Assembly (NCBI GenBank): GCA_002359055.1
Contig: DEQC01000022.1
Span: forward strand, 52,423-62,132
Length of the DNA: 9,710 nucleotides
DNA from: Flavobacteriales bacterium UBA3376
Lineage (GTDB): Bacteria; Bacteroidota; Bacteroidia; Flavobacteriales; Weeksellaceae
Direction of reading: 5' to 3'
Part shown: piece by piece, positions 1 through 6,291 of the stretch
Layout: each line of letters starts with the position of its first letter
How positions within the stretch are numbered: position 1 is the first letter of the stretch
The notes under the pieces: model-generated
Seen by the model: only the letters and a program-made list of their open reading frames with translations
What the model was told of the DNA's origin: nothing
The model's database searches: none
Program-made: the position numbers and the translations under genes

Positions 1-24
1 CGATGTTGTTTCTACTTTCTCCAT
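1..24 (-). CDS. Possible 5' end of a gene leaving the window on the left
   Basis: Reading leftward from position 24 there is an ATG followed by seven sense codons (M-E-K-V-E-T-T-S) that stay open to the window edge. It would be transcribed divergently from the TonB-like gene, sharing the intergenic stretch 25-256. Eight codons are far too few to name a product or prove coding. The call rests only on the ATG, the absence of a stop and the plausible divergent arrangement. Confidence 0.3.
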
Positions 25-146
25 TTGAATTGGCTAAGATATAAAATTGTAATTTATATGCACTAAATTTTAGATAAATAAAGTTCTTAACAATCTAATT
101 TTTATCCATAATAAATCCAAAAAAATTTTAGGCACACCTTTTGAAA

Positions 147-162
147 TGTGACATATATCATG
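147..162. promoter_or_regulatory. Crp/Fnr-like dyad upstream of the TonB-like gene
   Basis: TGTGA, six bases, then TCATG. The left half equals the classical Crp half-site TGTGA and the right half keeps TCA of TCACA. A partly overlapping imperfect palindrome covers 151-167 with 7 of 8 pairs matching. It lies 95-110 bp before the chosen start codon and just upstream of the best -7 candidate. Bacteroidota do encode Crp/Fnr-family regulators, but their sites are poorly known, so this is a motif match only. Confidence 0.25.
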
Positions 163-166
163 TATG

Positions 167-174
167 TATTTTAG
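167..174 (+). promoter_or_regulatory. Candidate -7 element for the TonB-like gene
   Basis: TATTTTAG matches the Bacteroidota -7 consensus TAnnTTTG at all but one fixed position. A TTG at 141-143 lies 23 bases upstream, at the edge of the spacing reported for flavobacterial promoters. Transcription would begin near 180, which excludes the upstream in-frame ATG at 164 as a start. A second near match, TAAATTTA at 234-241, is closer to the gene and cannot be excluded. Confidence 0.25.
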
Positions 175-256
175 GTGCTTGGAATTTATTACAAAATCTC
201 CCCGCTCAATCTACAAAATAAATCAGTCATTTATAAATTTAAAAAAACCTTTAATT

Positions 257-1171
257 ATGCGTAAGAATCAAAAAACTAATTGGAATGATTTTCTGTTCGA
301 AAACAGAAATAAAGCTTATGGCGCTTATCAAATCAGAAACGATGAAAATTGGAATTTATTGAAATCAACATTGATCGGATTATCGATCATGGGACTATTT
401 GTAGCTATTTTTTCTTTTACTAACAAAACTGTAACTGTCGAAGAAGAAAAAACCGCTGATCCTATTGTTCATGTTTTAGAAAAGTTGAAAGATGAAATCA
501 AAGAAGAAAAGCCACCGAAATTTGTAAAACCTGAAATTAATCCTCCAACCGCTATAAAAAAGAAAAATTTGGATGAGAGTGAATATACTCCTGACCCAAA
601 AGATCAACCGAAAGTTGAAACAAAAGTTGTAGAAAATCAGAATTTGAATACAAGTGATGGTGAAGGAAACGAAGGTGATGCAACAACTTCTAACCAAGGA
701 ACACATAACTTTGGATCTACAACAGGTGTTGACGATGGAGAAGCTGATGCACCATCTGCGCCTGTTGTAAATAACAAAGTTTATAATGTGAGAGAGGTTT
801 CGAAAGTAGCGGTATTTCCTGGTTGTGAATCTTCAAATTACGATGAAAAAGCTTTGTTAAATTGTATGTCAAAAGAGTTACAATTACAATTGTCAGATTA
901 TCTACGTGATTTTAGTGAAATTGCTTATAGATACAATATCAATTTAGCCCAAACAAGACTGAATTTCGTAGTGGATAAAAGCGGTAGAATTACACAAATC
1001 AGAACCACTCAAGGAAACAGCCCTGAATTTGATAAAGAAGCACAAAAAGCTTTGGATAAACTTTCTAAAAAATTGATAAAAAATAATCAATATATAAAAG
1101 CTGCAGAGCTCGATGATGGCAGTAAAGTCAATATGAACTTTAGCTTACCTATTCAATTCTTACTCAACTAA
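257..1171 (+). CDS. TonB-like energy transducer protein
   Basis: A 304-residue inner-membrane protein expected to pass proton-motive energy from an ExbB/ExbD motor to outer-membrane TonB-dependent receptors. Residues 14-27 carry FENRNKAYGAYQIR, a signature I recognise from the cytoplasmic N-terminus of Bacteroidota TonB proteins. One membrane helix follows at about 37-54. A charged Lys/Glu/Pro-containing stretch (about 62-125) and a Gly/Asp/Thr-rich linker (about 130-170) would span the periplasm. The C-terminal domain (about 180-304) has FPGCE with Cys190, a second Cys203, and a strand-helix-strand pattern (LNFVVDKSGRI, then LPIQFLLN) typical of the TonB C-terminal fold. An in-frame ATG at 164 exists, but the family signature begins right after the ATG at 257, so that start is preferred. 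No exbB, exbD or receptor gene lies nearby, so the partner is unknown. It could be a specialised TonB paralogue rather than the main one. Confidence 0.9.
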   Translation: MRKNQKTNWNDFLFENRNKAYGAYQIRNDENWNLLKSTLIGLSIMGLFVAIFSFTNKTVTVEEEKTADPIVHVLEKLKDEIKEEKPPKFVKPEINPPTAIKKKNLDESEYTPDPKDQPKVETKVVENQNLNTSDGEGNEGDATTSNQGTHNFGSTTGVDDGEADAPSAPVVNNKVYNVREVSKVAVFPGCESSNYDEKALLNCMSKELQLQLSDYLRDFSEIAYRYNINLAQTRLNFVVDKSGRITQIRTTQGNSPEFDKEAQKALDKLSKKLIKNNQYIKAAELDDGSKVNMNFSLPIQFLLN

Positions 1172-1177
1172 AACCAT

Positions 1178-1210
1178 AAACCGTCTCATGTTCGATGAGA
1201 CGGTTTTTTT
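1178..1210 (+). terminator. Rho-independent terminator after the TonB-like gene
   Basis: A perfect 12-bp stem (1178-1189 pairing with 1195-1206; core CCGTCTCAT/ATGAGACGG) closes a 5-base loop, and T1204-1210 forms the U-tract on the + strand. It starts seven bases after the stop codon. The minus-strand gene ending at 1241 converges on it. Read in that direction the hairpin is followed only by a weak T-rich stretch, so it may also stop leftward transcription, but less well. Confidence 0.93.
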
Positions 1211-1240
1211 ATACTATAAAATAACAAACTAAAAACTTTC

Positions 1241-1954
1241 TTAGAAAATCTTATAAGTCAATCCCCAAAATGCACTGAAATTAATCGGACCAACATCTTT
1301 TCCATACCCAGGAATCACAAGTGGTTCCAGACCTTCTTGCTTTTTACTTCCTAAATAAATTTCAGGTCTGACAGAAAAATCCACATAAAAATTGGAAAGC
1401 AGTCGTACCCTTGCACCCAAAACTATTTCAGCCCAATATGCCGATACATTTTCTGTTGGAAAACTTCCATAATCATAGACTTGATTGTTCGATAAACGTA
1501 TAGGATATTTATTGACTGTTTGATCATACATCGCATAAGCAAAGCGGAGTCCTGTATAAAATCCATTGGATAAATCTTCATGGTCTTGAGATACAAACCA
1601 ATTGAATCCCAATTTAAAATACATACCATCAACATCTATGTCCCAATCCAAATCATCGTAGTGATTTTTCTCAAAACCAAATTCAGCCACTGCATTCCAT
1701 TTTTTATAAACCCTAAAAGAAATCATCGCTTGCGCTCCTTTTCTATCACCAAAAAAAGCCAAACTCGGTGTAAATAAATCGACACCAACAAACAGATTAC
1801 CGGCTCTATTTTCAACCTTATTTAATTGCAAACTGTCATTGATTGAGACTTCCAATGTTTGAGCTTCCAAATTAATCGAATCTTCTTGTGCATATACACA
1901 CAAACTGAAAAGACTAATTACTAAGCACGATATATAAATCAGTTTTCGTTTCAT
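1241..1954 (-). CDS. DUF6048-type outer-membrane-barrel-like protein, function unknown
   Basis: A 237-residue exported protein. Residues 1-22 form a clear Sec signal peptide (MKRK, hydrophobic core, cleavage probably after VYA before Gln23). The mature part has alternating hydrophobic/polar strands rich in Tyr, Phe and Gly (for example NLFVGVDL 53-60, MYFKLGFNWF 111-120, FYTGLRFAY 132-140, WAEIVLGARV 174-183). It ends in LTYKIF, with the terminal aromatic residue common in outer-membrane beta-barrels. An IPGYGK motif (214-219) and the overall pattern match my memory of DUF6048, a family of flavobacterial proteins. The ATG at 1954 lies inside the 3' end of the preceding lipoprotein gene (41-nt overlap in another frame), which suggests translational coupling and a joint role. 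No enzymatic motif is visible. Exact function unknown; the family name is from pattern memory. Confidence 0.85.
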   Translation of the reverse strand: MKRKLIYISCLVISLFSLCVYAQEDSINLEAQTLEVSINDSLQLNKVENRAGNLFVGVDLFTPSLAFFGDRKGAQAMISFRVYKKWNAVAEFGFEKNHYDDLDWDIDVDGMYFKLGFNWFVSQDHEDLSNGFYTGLRFAYAMYDQTVNKYPIRLSNNQVYDYGSFPTENVSAYWAEIVLGARVRLLSNFYVDFSVRPEIYLGSKKQEGLEPLVIPGYGKDVGPINFSAFWGLTYKIF

Positions 1955-2399
1955 CTTTTAGTTCATTTGATTCGTTGGGAATGAGATAATTGATGTAATT
2001 CTGAGTGGTTTGATAGTGTAAACTTTTATAAGTCAATCTAAACCCACAGGCTTTTGATACATACTCGGTGGTCGGTAGATAATTTACGGTCAAAATATCG
2101 CTTATCGAATTACTTCTTCTTTGAATTTTATAATAAATGATTTCTTCATTCAATCCACCCAAAGGCAATTTTAAACTATCGCTAAAAACCTTATCATAAA
2201 GCAAATATGAATTTTCAAAATCGATGGAATTCGAAGCGTAAATCGTCAGAGTATCTTTCAAATTCTGTGTATTAAAATCATTCCTGAAAACCACCGTCAG
2301 ATTGGGCGTTCCTTCACCAACACAAATATCATCCTCTTCACAAGAAGTTAAAATCATTGATCCAATCAACAAAATCAAAAATAAAATCCGCTTATTCAT
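1914..2399 (-). CDS. DUF6452-type small lipoprotein, function unknown
   Basis: A 161-residue predicted lipoprotein. MNKR and a hydrophobic stretch lead to the lipobox LTSC, with Cys20 the expected lipidation site. The next residues, Glu-Glu-Asp-Asp, resemble the acidic export signals that carry lipoproteins to the cell surface in some Bacteroidota. The mature domain contains DDIC (23-26), TPNLTVVF (31-38) and YVSKACGF (113-120). The CEEDDIC...TP and late ACGF pattern matches my recollection of DUF6452. Cys26 and Cys118 could form a disulfide. The ATG at 2399 is chosen because it puts the signal peptide at the N-terminus; an in-frame TTG at 2459 would add 20 non-signal residues. The gene follows rlmD by 60 nt and overlaps the barrel-like gene by 41 nt. 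A tight pair of lipoprotein and barrel suggests one envelope complex; this is inference. Confidence 0.85.
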   Translation of the reverse strand: MNKRILFLILLIGSMILTSCEEDDICVGEGTPNLTVVFRNDFNTQNLKDTLTIYASNSIDFENSYLLYDKVFSDSLKLPLGGLNEEIIYYKIQRRSNSISDILTVNYLPTTEYVSKACGFRLTYKSLHYQTTQNYINYLIPNESNELKDETKTDLYIVLSN

Positions 2400-2416
2400 A
2401 ATTACTGAATTCACTC

Positions 2417-2424
2417 CAAAAGTA
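2417..2424 (-). promoter_or_regulatory. Candidate -7 element for the lipoprotein/barrel gene pair
   Basis: On the minus strand this reads TACTTTTG, a full match to TAnnTTTG. It ends 17 bases before the lipoprotein start codon at 2399, inside the 60-nt gap after rlmD. I found no convincing TTG-type -33 element at the usual distance, so it may be a weak promoter or a chance match. If real, the pair can be expressed without rlmD. Confidence 0.4.
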
Positions 2425-2459
2425 CGATTATTACTCACTAATTCGATAATCTCATCCAA

Positions 2460-3872
2460 CTATTTCCTTTCCAACAAAACCACATTTTCTACATGATGGG
2501 TTTGAGGAAACATATCCACTGCTTGTGACTTGACTATTCTGTATTGATCTTTCATCAACGCTAAATCTCTTGCTTGAGTAGCAGAATTACAACTCACATA
2601 AACCACACGTAAAGGATTGATTTTCAAAATATTTTCTACCACATTTTTGTGCATTCCATCTCTCGGTGGATCGGTTATAATCACATCAGGTTTTCCATTT
2701 TTTTCTATAAACTCTTGGTCGAAAATATCTTTCATATCTCCACAAAAGAAATCGCAATTGTCAATTCCATTGCGCTCAGCGTTTTCTTTGGCAGCATCTA
2801 TAGCTTCTTGAACCGCCTCTACTCCAATTACTTTTTTAGCATTTTTAGCGACGAATTGAGCAATGGTTCCCGTTCCTGTGTACAAATCATACACCAATTC
2901 GTTTCCTTTTAAATCAGCAAATTCTCGAGTGATTTTATACAATTCGTATGCTTGTTTTGCATTGGTTTGATAAAAACTTTTGGGACCAATTTTAAATTTC
3001 AACCCTTCCATTTCCTCCATCAAATGATCTTCTCCATAATAAGTTTCAATGTCTAAATCATAAATAGAATCATTTCCTTTTGGATTAATTGTATATAAAA
3101 GCGAAACAATTTGAGGAAATTTGGATTTCAAATGATCCAACAAAGCAATTCTCTTTTCTTTATCTTCTTCGAAAAATTGAATCAAAACCATGAATTCCCC
3201 CTTCTGATTTGAGCGTAGCATCATAGTTCTTAAAAAACCTTGTTGATTTTTTAAATCAAAGAATTCATAATTATTCTCGATTGCAAACTTTTTTGTCGCC
3301 AATCTGATTTCATTGGATGGACTTTCTTGCAAATGACATTCTTTTATGTCAAGAACTTTACTCCATTGACCTGGTATGTGAAAACCTAAAGCATCTCTCT
3401 CATAAATCTCATCCGTGCGATTGATTTCATCCTCTGTTAACCAACGTGAATTTGAGAAAGAAAATTCTAATTTATTTCTATAATAATAAATGTCTTCTGA
3501 GCCTAAAATCGGTAAAATCGATAGATTTTCAAATCCTCCGATTCGAATTAAATTACTCTCAACTTCATCTTGTTTAAATTTCAATTGAGTATCATAATTC
3601 AAATTTTGCCATTTACAGCCACCACATACTCCAAAATGCTCACATTTCGGAATCACTCTATGAGGTGAATAGGACACAATATCAGTAACACGAGCTTGTA
3701 AAAAACTTTTGCGTTTCTTATAAACCATTACATTTACAACATCACCCGGCACCGCTCCTTCGATCAAAATCGTTTGACCTTCAGAAGTTTTACCGATAGA
3801 TACGCCTTTTGCACCTGCACGAAGCACTTCTATATTTTCCAGCAAAATTTGCTTTCGTTTTTTCTTTCTCAT
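2460..3872 (-). CDS. rlmD: 23S rRNA (uracil-5-)-methyltransferase RlmD/RumA family
   Basis: A 470-residue SAM-dependent enzyme that forms 5-methyluridine in 23S rRNA; the E. coli family member RlmD acts at U1939. The N-terminus (about 8-68) looks like a TRAM RNA-binding domain. Four cysteines in the RumA spacing (Cys77, Cys83, Cys86 and Cys179; KCEHFGVCGGC and IKEC) should bind a 4Fe-4S cluster. The methyltransferase domain shows the SAM-binding YDLYTGTGTIA (328-338), the TDPPR motif (400-404), the catalytic nucleophile Cys428 in VSCNS, and the probable general base Glu462 in HHVEN. Length matches the family and no key residue is missing. The target uridine is inferred, since relatives such as RlmCD methylate other or two positions. 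It is followed on the same strand by the lipoprotein/barrel pair; I recall this order as common in flavobacteria, but no functional link is known. Confidence 0.96.
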   Translation of the reverse strand: MRKKKRKQILLENIEVLRAGAKGVSIGKTSEGQTILIEGAVPGDVVNVMVYKKRKSFLQARVTDIVSYSPHRVIPKCEHFGVCGGCKWQNLNYDTQLKFKQDEVESNLIRIGGFENLSILPILGSEDIYYYRNKLEFSFSNSRWLTEDEINRTDEIYERDALGFHIPGQWSKVLDIKECHLQESPSNEIRLATKKFAIENNYEFFDLKNQQGFLRTMMLRSNQKGEFMVLIQFFEEDKEKRIALLDHLKSKFPQIVSLLYTINPKGNDSIYDLDIETYYGEDHLMEEMEGLKFKIGPKSFYQTNAKQAYELYKITREFADLKGNELVYDLYTGTGTIAQFVAKNAKKVIGVEAVQEAIDAAKENAERNGIDNCDFFCGDMKDIFDQEFIEKNGKPDVIITDPPRDGMHKNVVENILKINPLRVVYVSCNSATQARDLALMKDQYRIVKSQAVDMFPQTHHVENVVLLERK

Positions 3873-3876
3873 GCTG

Positions 3877-3884
3877 CAAATATA
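3877..3884 (-). promoter_or_regulatory. -7 promoter element immediately upstream of rlmD
   Basis: The minus strand reads TATATTTG, a complete TAnnTTTG match, ending only four bases before the rlmD ATG at 3872. Transcription from it would start at or within a few bases of the start codon, giving a leaderless or nearly leaderless mRNA. No clear TTG -33 element is present 17-23 bases upstream, so strength is uncertain. Confidence 0.55.
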
Positions 3885-4001
3885 AAATTTAAATGACGTT
3901 TATAGATGAAGCGTTCGACTTAAATGTAATTTCAAATTATAATTCAATCAGAACAATTCCACAATTCGAAGAAATTTAATTTTTCAAAAAAATAAATCAA
4001 A

Positions 4002-4961
4002 CTAAAAAGTAACTATAGAATTGTTCAATCGCGAAGCTAAATCATCTATATCTTCATACCTCGCCAATTTTGTAATCCATCTTTGAGGAATGTTTTCGTA
4101 GCGATAATACATACCTGCAATTCCACCAGTCACAGAACCGGTCGTATCTGTATCTTCTCCTAAATTCACAGCTTTCAAAACTGCTTTTTTAAAATCGTCG
4201 GTTGTCAAAAAACACCAAATACTCGCTTCTAAAGTATCTAAAACATAACCAGAACTTTTAATTTCATCTTCAGGAAGTTCAGCTATATTTCCTTTCAACA
4301 ATCGATCGAAATGTGAAATTTCTTCATTTGGAATAGATAATTCTTTCAGAAAGTCAGTGACTTCCGATTGGAGTTCTGAATAAATTTCAAATTTATCTTT
4401 TCCATACATGATTTTTCTTGCAAATTCTAAATAATAAAAACATGCAATCACAGAACGAATATGTCCGTGAGTGATGGACGAAACTTTTTTCGTCAATTGA
4501 AATCGCTCATTTATAGATACATTATGAATATGAAATAATAATGGTAAAATTCTCATCAAAGAACCATTTCCGTTTGAATTTTCATCGAAACTTCCCGCCA
4601 ATTCAGCCTGTTCCCCATCGCCATATCGCGTCAAAGACAATCGAGTTCCATAACCTATATCGAAAATTACACCTCTTGCTGTCCAGAAATTATCTCTGTA
4701 CCAATCGACAAAATATTGAGCAATTCGATTGGCATCAAATCCGTCGATGAGCGCTTCTGCCAAGCAAAATGCCAAAGAACTATCATCGGACCAAGTTCCA
4801 GCGGGTTGATAAAAAGTACCATAACCAATCATATCTATGACCGGATGTTCTCTTAAATATTCACGACTTTTGAATTCCACTGGCACACCTAAAGCATCGC
4901 CTATGGCCAAACCAAATAATGCAGAACGCACTTGATTCAAATAAATATCCTTCATTCTCAT
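4002..4961 (-). CDS. ADP-ribosylglycohydrolase (ARH/DraG) family protein
   Basis: A 319-residue, probably cytoplasmic protein of the dinuclear-metal ADP-ribosyl hydrolase family, which removes ADP-ribose from proteins or small molecules. Visible family motifs are FGLAIGDALGVPVEF (16-30), the first metal-ligand cluster TWSDD (Ser58, Asp59, Asp60), NGNGSLMRILPL (130-141), THGH (164-167), YVLDTLEAS (239-247) and the second metal cluster GEDTDTTG (Asp270, Asp272, Thr273). All expected ligands are present and the length is typical, so it should be active. The true substrate (ADP-ribosyl-Arg, -Ser, O-acetyl-ADP-ribose or other) cannot be read from sequence. ATGs lie at 4961 and 4955; the first is used. 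No ADP-ribosyltransferase, macrodomain, sirtuin or nitrogenase gene is nearby to name a target. It follows the glycosyltransferase gene by 73 bp on the same strand and may be partly co-transcribed. Confidence 0.93.
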   Translation of the reverse strand: MRMKDIYLNQVRSALFGLAIGDALGVPVEFKSREYLREHPVIDMIGYGTFYQPAGTWSDDSSLAFCLAEALIDGFDANRIAQYFVDWYRDNFWTARGVIFDIGYGTRLSLTRYGDGEQAELAGSFDENSNGNGSLMRILPLLFHIHNVSINERFQLTKKVSSITHGHIRSVIACFYYLEFARKIMYGKDKFEIYSELQSEVTDFLKELSIPNEEISHFDRLLKGNIAELPEDEIKSSGYVLDTLEASIWCFLTTDDFKKAVLKAVNLGEDTDTTGSVTGGIAGMYYRYENIPQRWITKLARYEDIDDLASRLNNSIVTF

Positions 4962-4965
4962 GCAC

Positions 4966-4973
4966 TAAAGTTA
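4966..4973 (-). promoter_or_regulatory. Candidate -7 element for the ADP-ribosylglycohydrolase gene
   Basis: The minus strand reads TAACTTTA, one base short of TAnnTTTG, ending four bases before the ATG at 4961. The geometry mirrors the rlmD promoter. There is no clear -33 element, so the gene may instead rely on read-through from the glycosyltransferase gene. Confidence 0.35.
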
Positions 4974-4976
4974 AGC

Positions 4977-4994
4977 TTAATTCTAATGAATTAA
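4977..4994. repeat. Inverted repeat TTAATTC-N4-GAATTAA before the ADP-ribosylglycohydrolase gene
   Basis: Two perfect 7-base arms (4977-4983 and 4988-4994) flank four bases. The left arm also lies partly within a 10-base palindrome, TTAAGCTTAA, at 4971-4980. The repeat sits just upstream of the candidate -7 element, where an operator could act. It lacks a T-tract, so it is a poor terminator candidate for the glycosyltransferase gene. In AT-rich DNA such dyads also arise by chance. Confidence 0.35.
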
Positions 4995-5034
4995 ACTTTG
5001 ATTTTAGAAATATGAAAGGACAATTGATTTTGAT

Positions 5035-6156
5035 TTAATTTTTGACTTTATCGAAAATTTCGATCAACTTCTTCTCTTCATTTTCCCAATTGAAGATTTC
5101 AGCAGCTTTCTTCAAATTCTCTGCATAAACTTCTTTTCCTTCGCTCAACAATTCCGTGATTTTATTAGAAATATGTAAAACATCATGATTTTCAATGGTT
5201 TTCCCTAAACCATATTTTTCTATGGTATTTTTTATTTCTGGTAAGAAAGTTCCTAAAATTGGAATTCCTGCATGTGAATAATCGAAGATTTTATTGGGCA
5301 AAGCATATCGATAACTAATTCCTCCATCTTCTTCTAAACTCAATCCCAAATCTGCCAAAGGTGTGATCAATCTCAATTGAGTCGGTTTCTGATTGCCCAA
5401 AAATTTAACTTTATTTTCGAGTTCTAATTCCTTGGTCAAATTCTCATAATCTTGTTTTTTAGGGCCATTTCCTATGATCCAAAGTTGAGCATCTTCAACG
5501 TATTTCATGGCTTGAATCATTTTATCAATTCCACGACTCATATTGACTGCACCTTGATAAATGATGACTTTTTCGTTGGGTTTTCTTTTGGGCAATTGAA
5601 CGATCAATTTATCATCATTGAAAGTTTGCGTGATGGGTACATTCCGGATGACTTCCGCTTTTACATTGTATTCTTTTTCAAACCATTTTGCATAAGAATC
5701 ACTCACTGTATAAATGTGTTTGAGTTTTGGCATCAATCGATTTTCTAACTTTTTCCACAACCATTTTTTTATTTTCCTTTCGGTCAAACTCGGCATTTCA
5801 GAAAATATTTCATGGCTATCAAAAACCAATTTGCACTTTTTCTTTTTACTGACTAAATAGTTAGGAAGCAGGGCATCTAAATCATTAGCCAAAAGTATAT
5901 CGTCTTTTGTAGTGATTTTCATCAACTGTTGATACAACTGCCAGTTGAAGTTCATGTACATCCCCATCCCTTCCTGAGAAGAAAGTTTAAGAATATGGAT
6001 CAAATATGGAAAATGCAATTCAGGTTCTCCCCGTAAATTTGTGGCTATCACCTCAACATCATATCCGAATTTTTGTAAAGATTGACAAACTTTTTGCACC
6101 CTTTGATCATTCTCATAATTGTTAATCACTGACGTGATAACTTTTGTTTTTGACAT
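5035..6156 (-). CDS. Glycosyltransferase, GT-B fold, GT4-like family
   Basis: A 373-residue predicted cytosolic or membrane-associated retaining glycosyltransferase that would move a sugar from a nucleotide-sugar donor to a cell-surface glycan, lipid or other acceptor. The N-terminal Rossmann half begins KVITSVINNYENDQRV and has ANDLDALLP (90-98), DSHE (113-116) and YTVSDSYA (149-156). The C-terminal donor-binding half has a YQGAVNMSRGID loop (to about 211), IIGNGP (227-232), KVKFLGNQ and ALPNKIFDY...AGIP (about 285-299). At the place of the second Glu of the classical E-x7-E motif there is Asp292, a conservative change. The ATG at 6156 is preferred to an in-frame GTG at 6165 because it directly precedes the first strand; three residues separate them. 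No other polysaccharide genes are adjacent, so donor and acceptor are unknown. A recognisable promoter precedes it. Confidence 0.93.
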   Translation of the reverse strand: MSKTKVITSVINNYENDQRVQKVCQSLQKFGYDVEVIATNLRGEPELHFPYLIHILKLSSQEGMGMYMNFNWQLYQQLMKITTKDDILLANDLDALLPNYLVSKKKKCKLVFDSHEIFSEMPSLTERKIKKWLWKKLENRLMPKLKHIYTVSDSYAKWFEKEYNVKAEVIRNVPITQTFNDDKLIVQLPKRKPNEKVIIYQGAVNMSRGIDKMIQAMKYVEDAQLWIIGNGPKKQDYENLTKELELENKVKFLGNQKPTQLRLITPLADLGLSLEEDGGISYRYALPNKIFDYSHAGIPILGTFLPEIKNTIEKYGLGKTIENHDVLHISNKITELLSEGKEVYAENLKKAAEIFNWENEEKKLIEIFDKVKN

Positions 6157-6178
6157 ATTCTTCACTATTAATCTAATT

Positions 6179-6211
6179 CAAATGTAAGAAAATTTGTCAA
6201 TTGACCTCAAA
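6179..6211 (-). promoter_or_regulatory. Bacteroidota-type promoter of the glycosyltransferase gene
   Basis: On the minus strand a TTTG (6211-6208) is followed after exactly 21 bases by TACATTTG (6186-6179), a full match to the TTTG/TAnnTTTG pair recognised by the Bacteroidota primary sigma factor. Transcription should begin around 6172, giving a leader of roughly 16 nt to the ATG at 6156. It is the best two-element promoter in the window. Confidence 0.65.
6196..6205. promoter_or_regulatory. Palindrome GTCAATTGAC inside the glycosyltransferase promoter spacer
   Basis: A perfect 10-base palindrome lies between the -33 and -7 elements of the glycosyltransferase promoter. A bound regulator here would block RNA polymerase. 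The symmetry does not extend beyond 10 bases, so it is a short site and could be chance. Confidence 0.25.
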
Positions 6212-6291
6212 AATAAAGGTGTTTTGATTTTTAGTAATGGAAATACTTGAATGAAAAAAACATCAACTCACAGCTCACAATCGATTAATGA

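Noticed and set aside
164..256. Upstream in-frame ATG that would extend the TonB-like protein by 31 residues
   Set aside because: The extension matches no known N-terminus, the family signature starts right after the ATG at 257, and the upstream ATG overlaps the best promoter candidate.
2400..2459. TTG start extending the lipoprotein by 20 residues
   Set aside because: It would bury the signal peptide and lipobox inside the protein; the ATG at 2399 places them correctly.
6254..6279. Possible terminator after the RluA-like gene: direct repeat CTCACA-G-CTCACA next to a seven-base A run (T on the minus strand)
   Set aside because: The repeats are direct, not inverted, so no stable stem forms before the T-tract.
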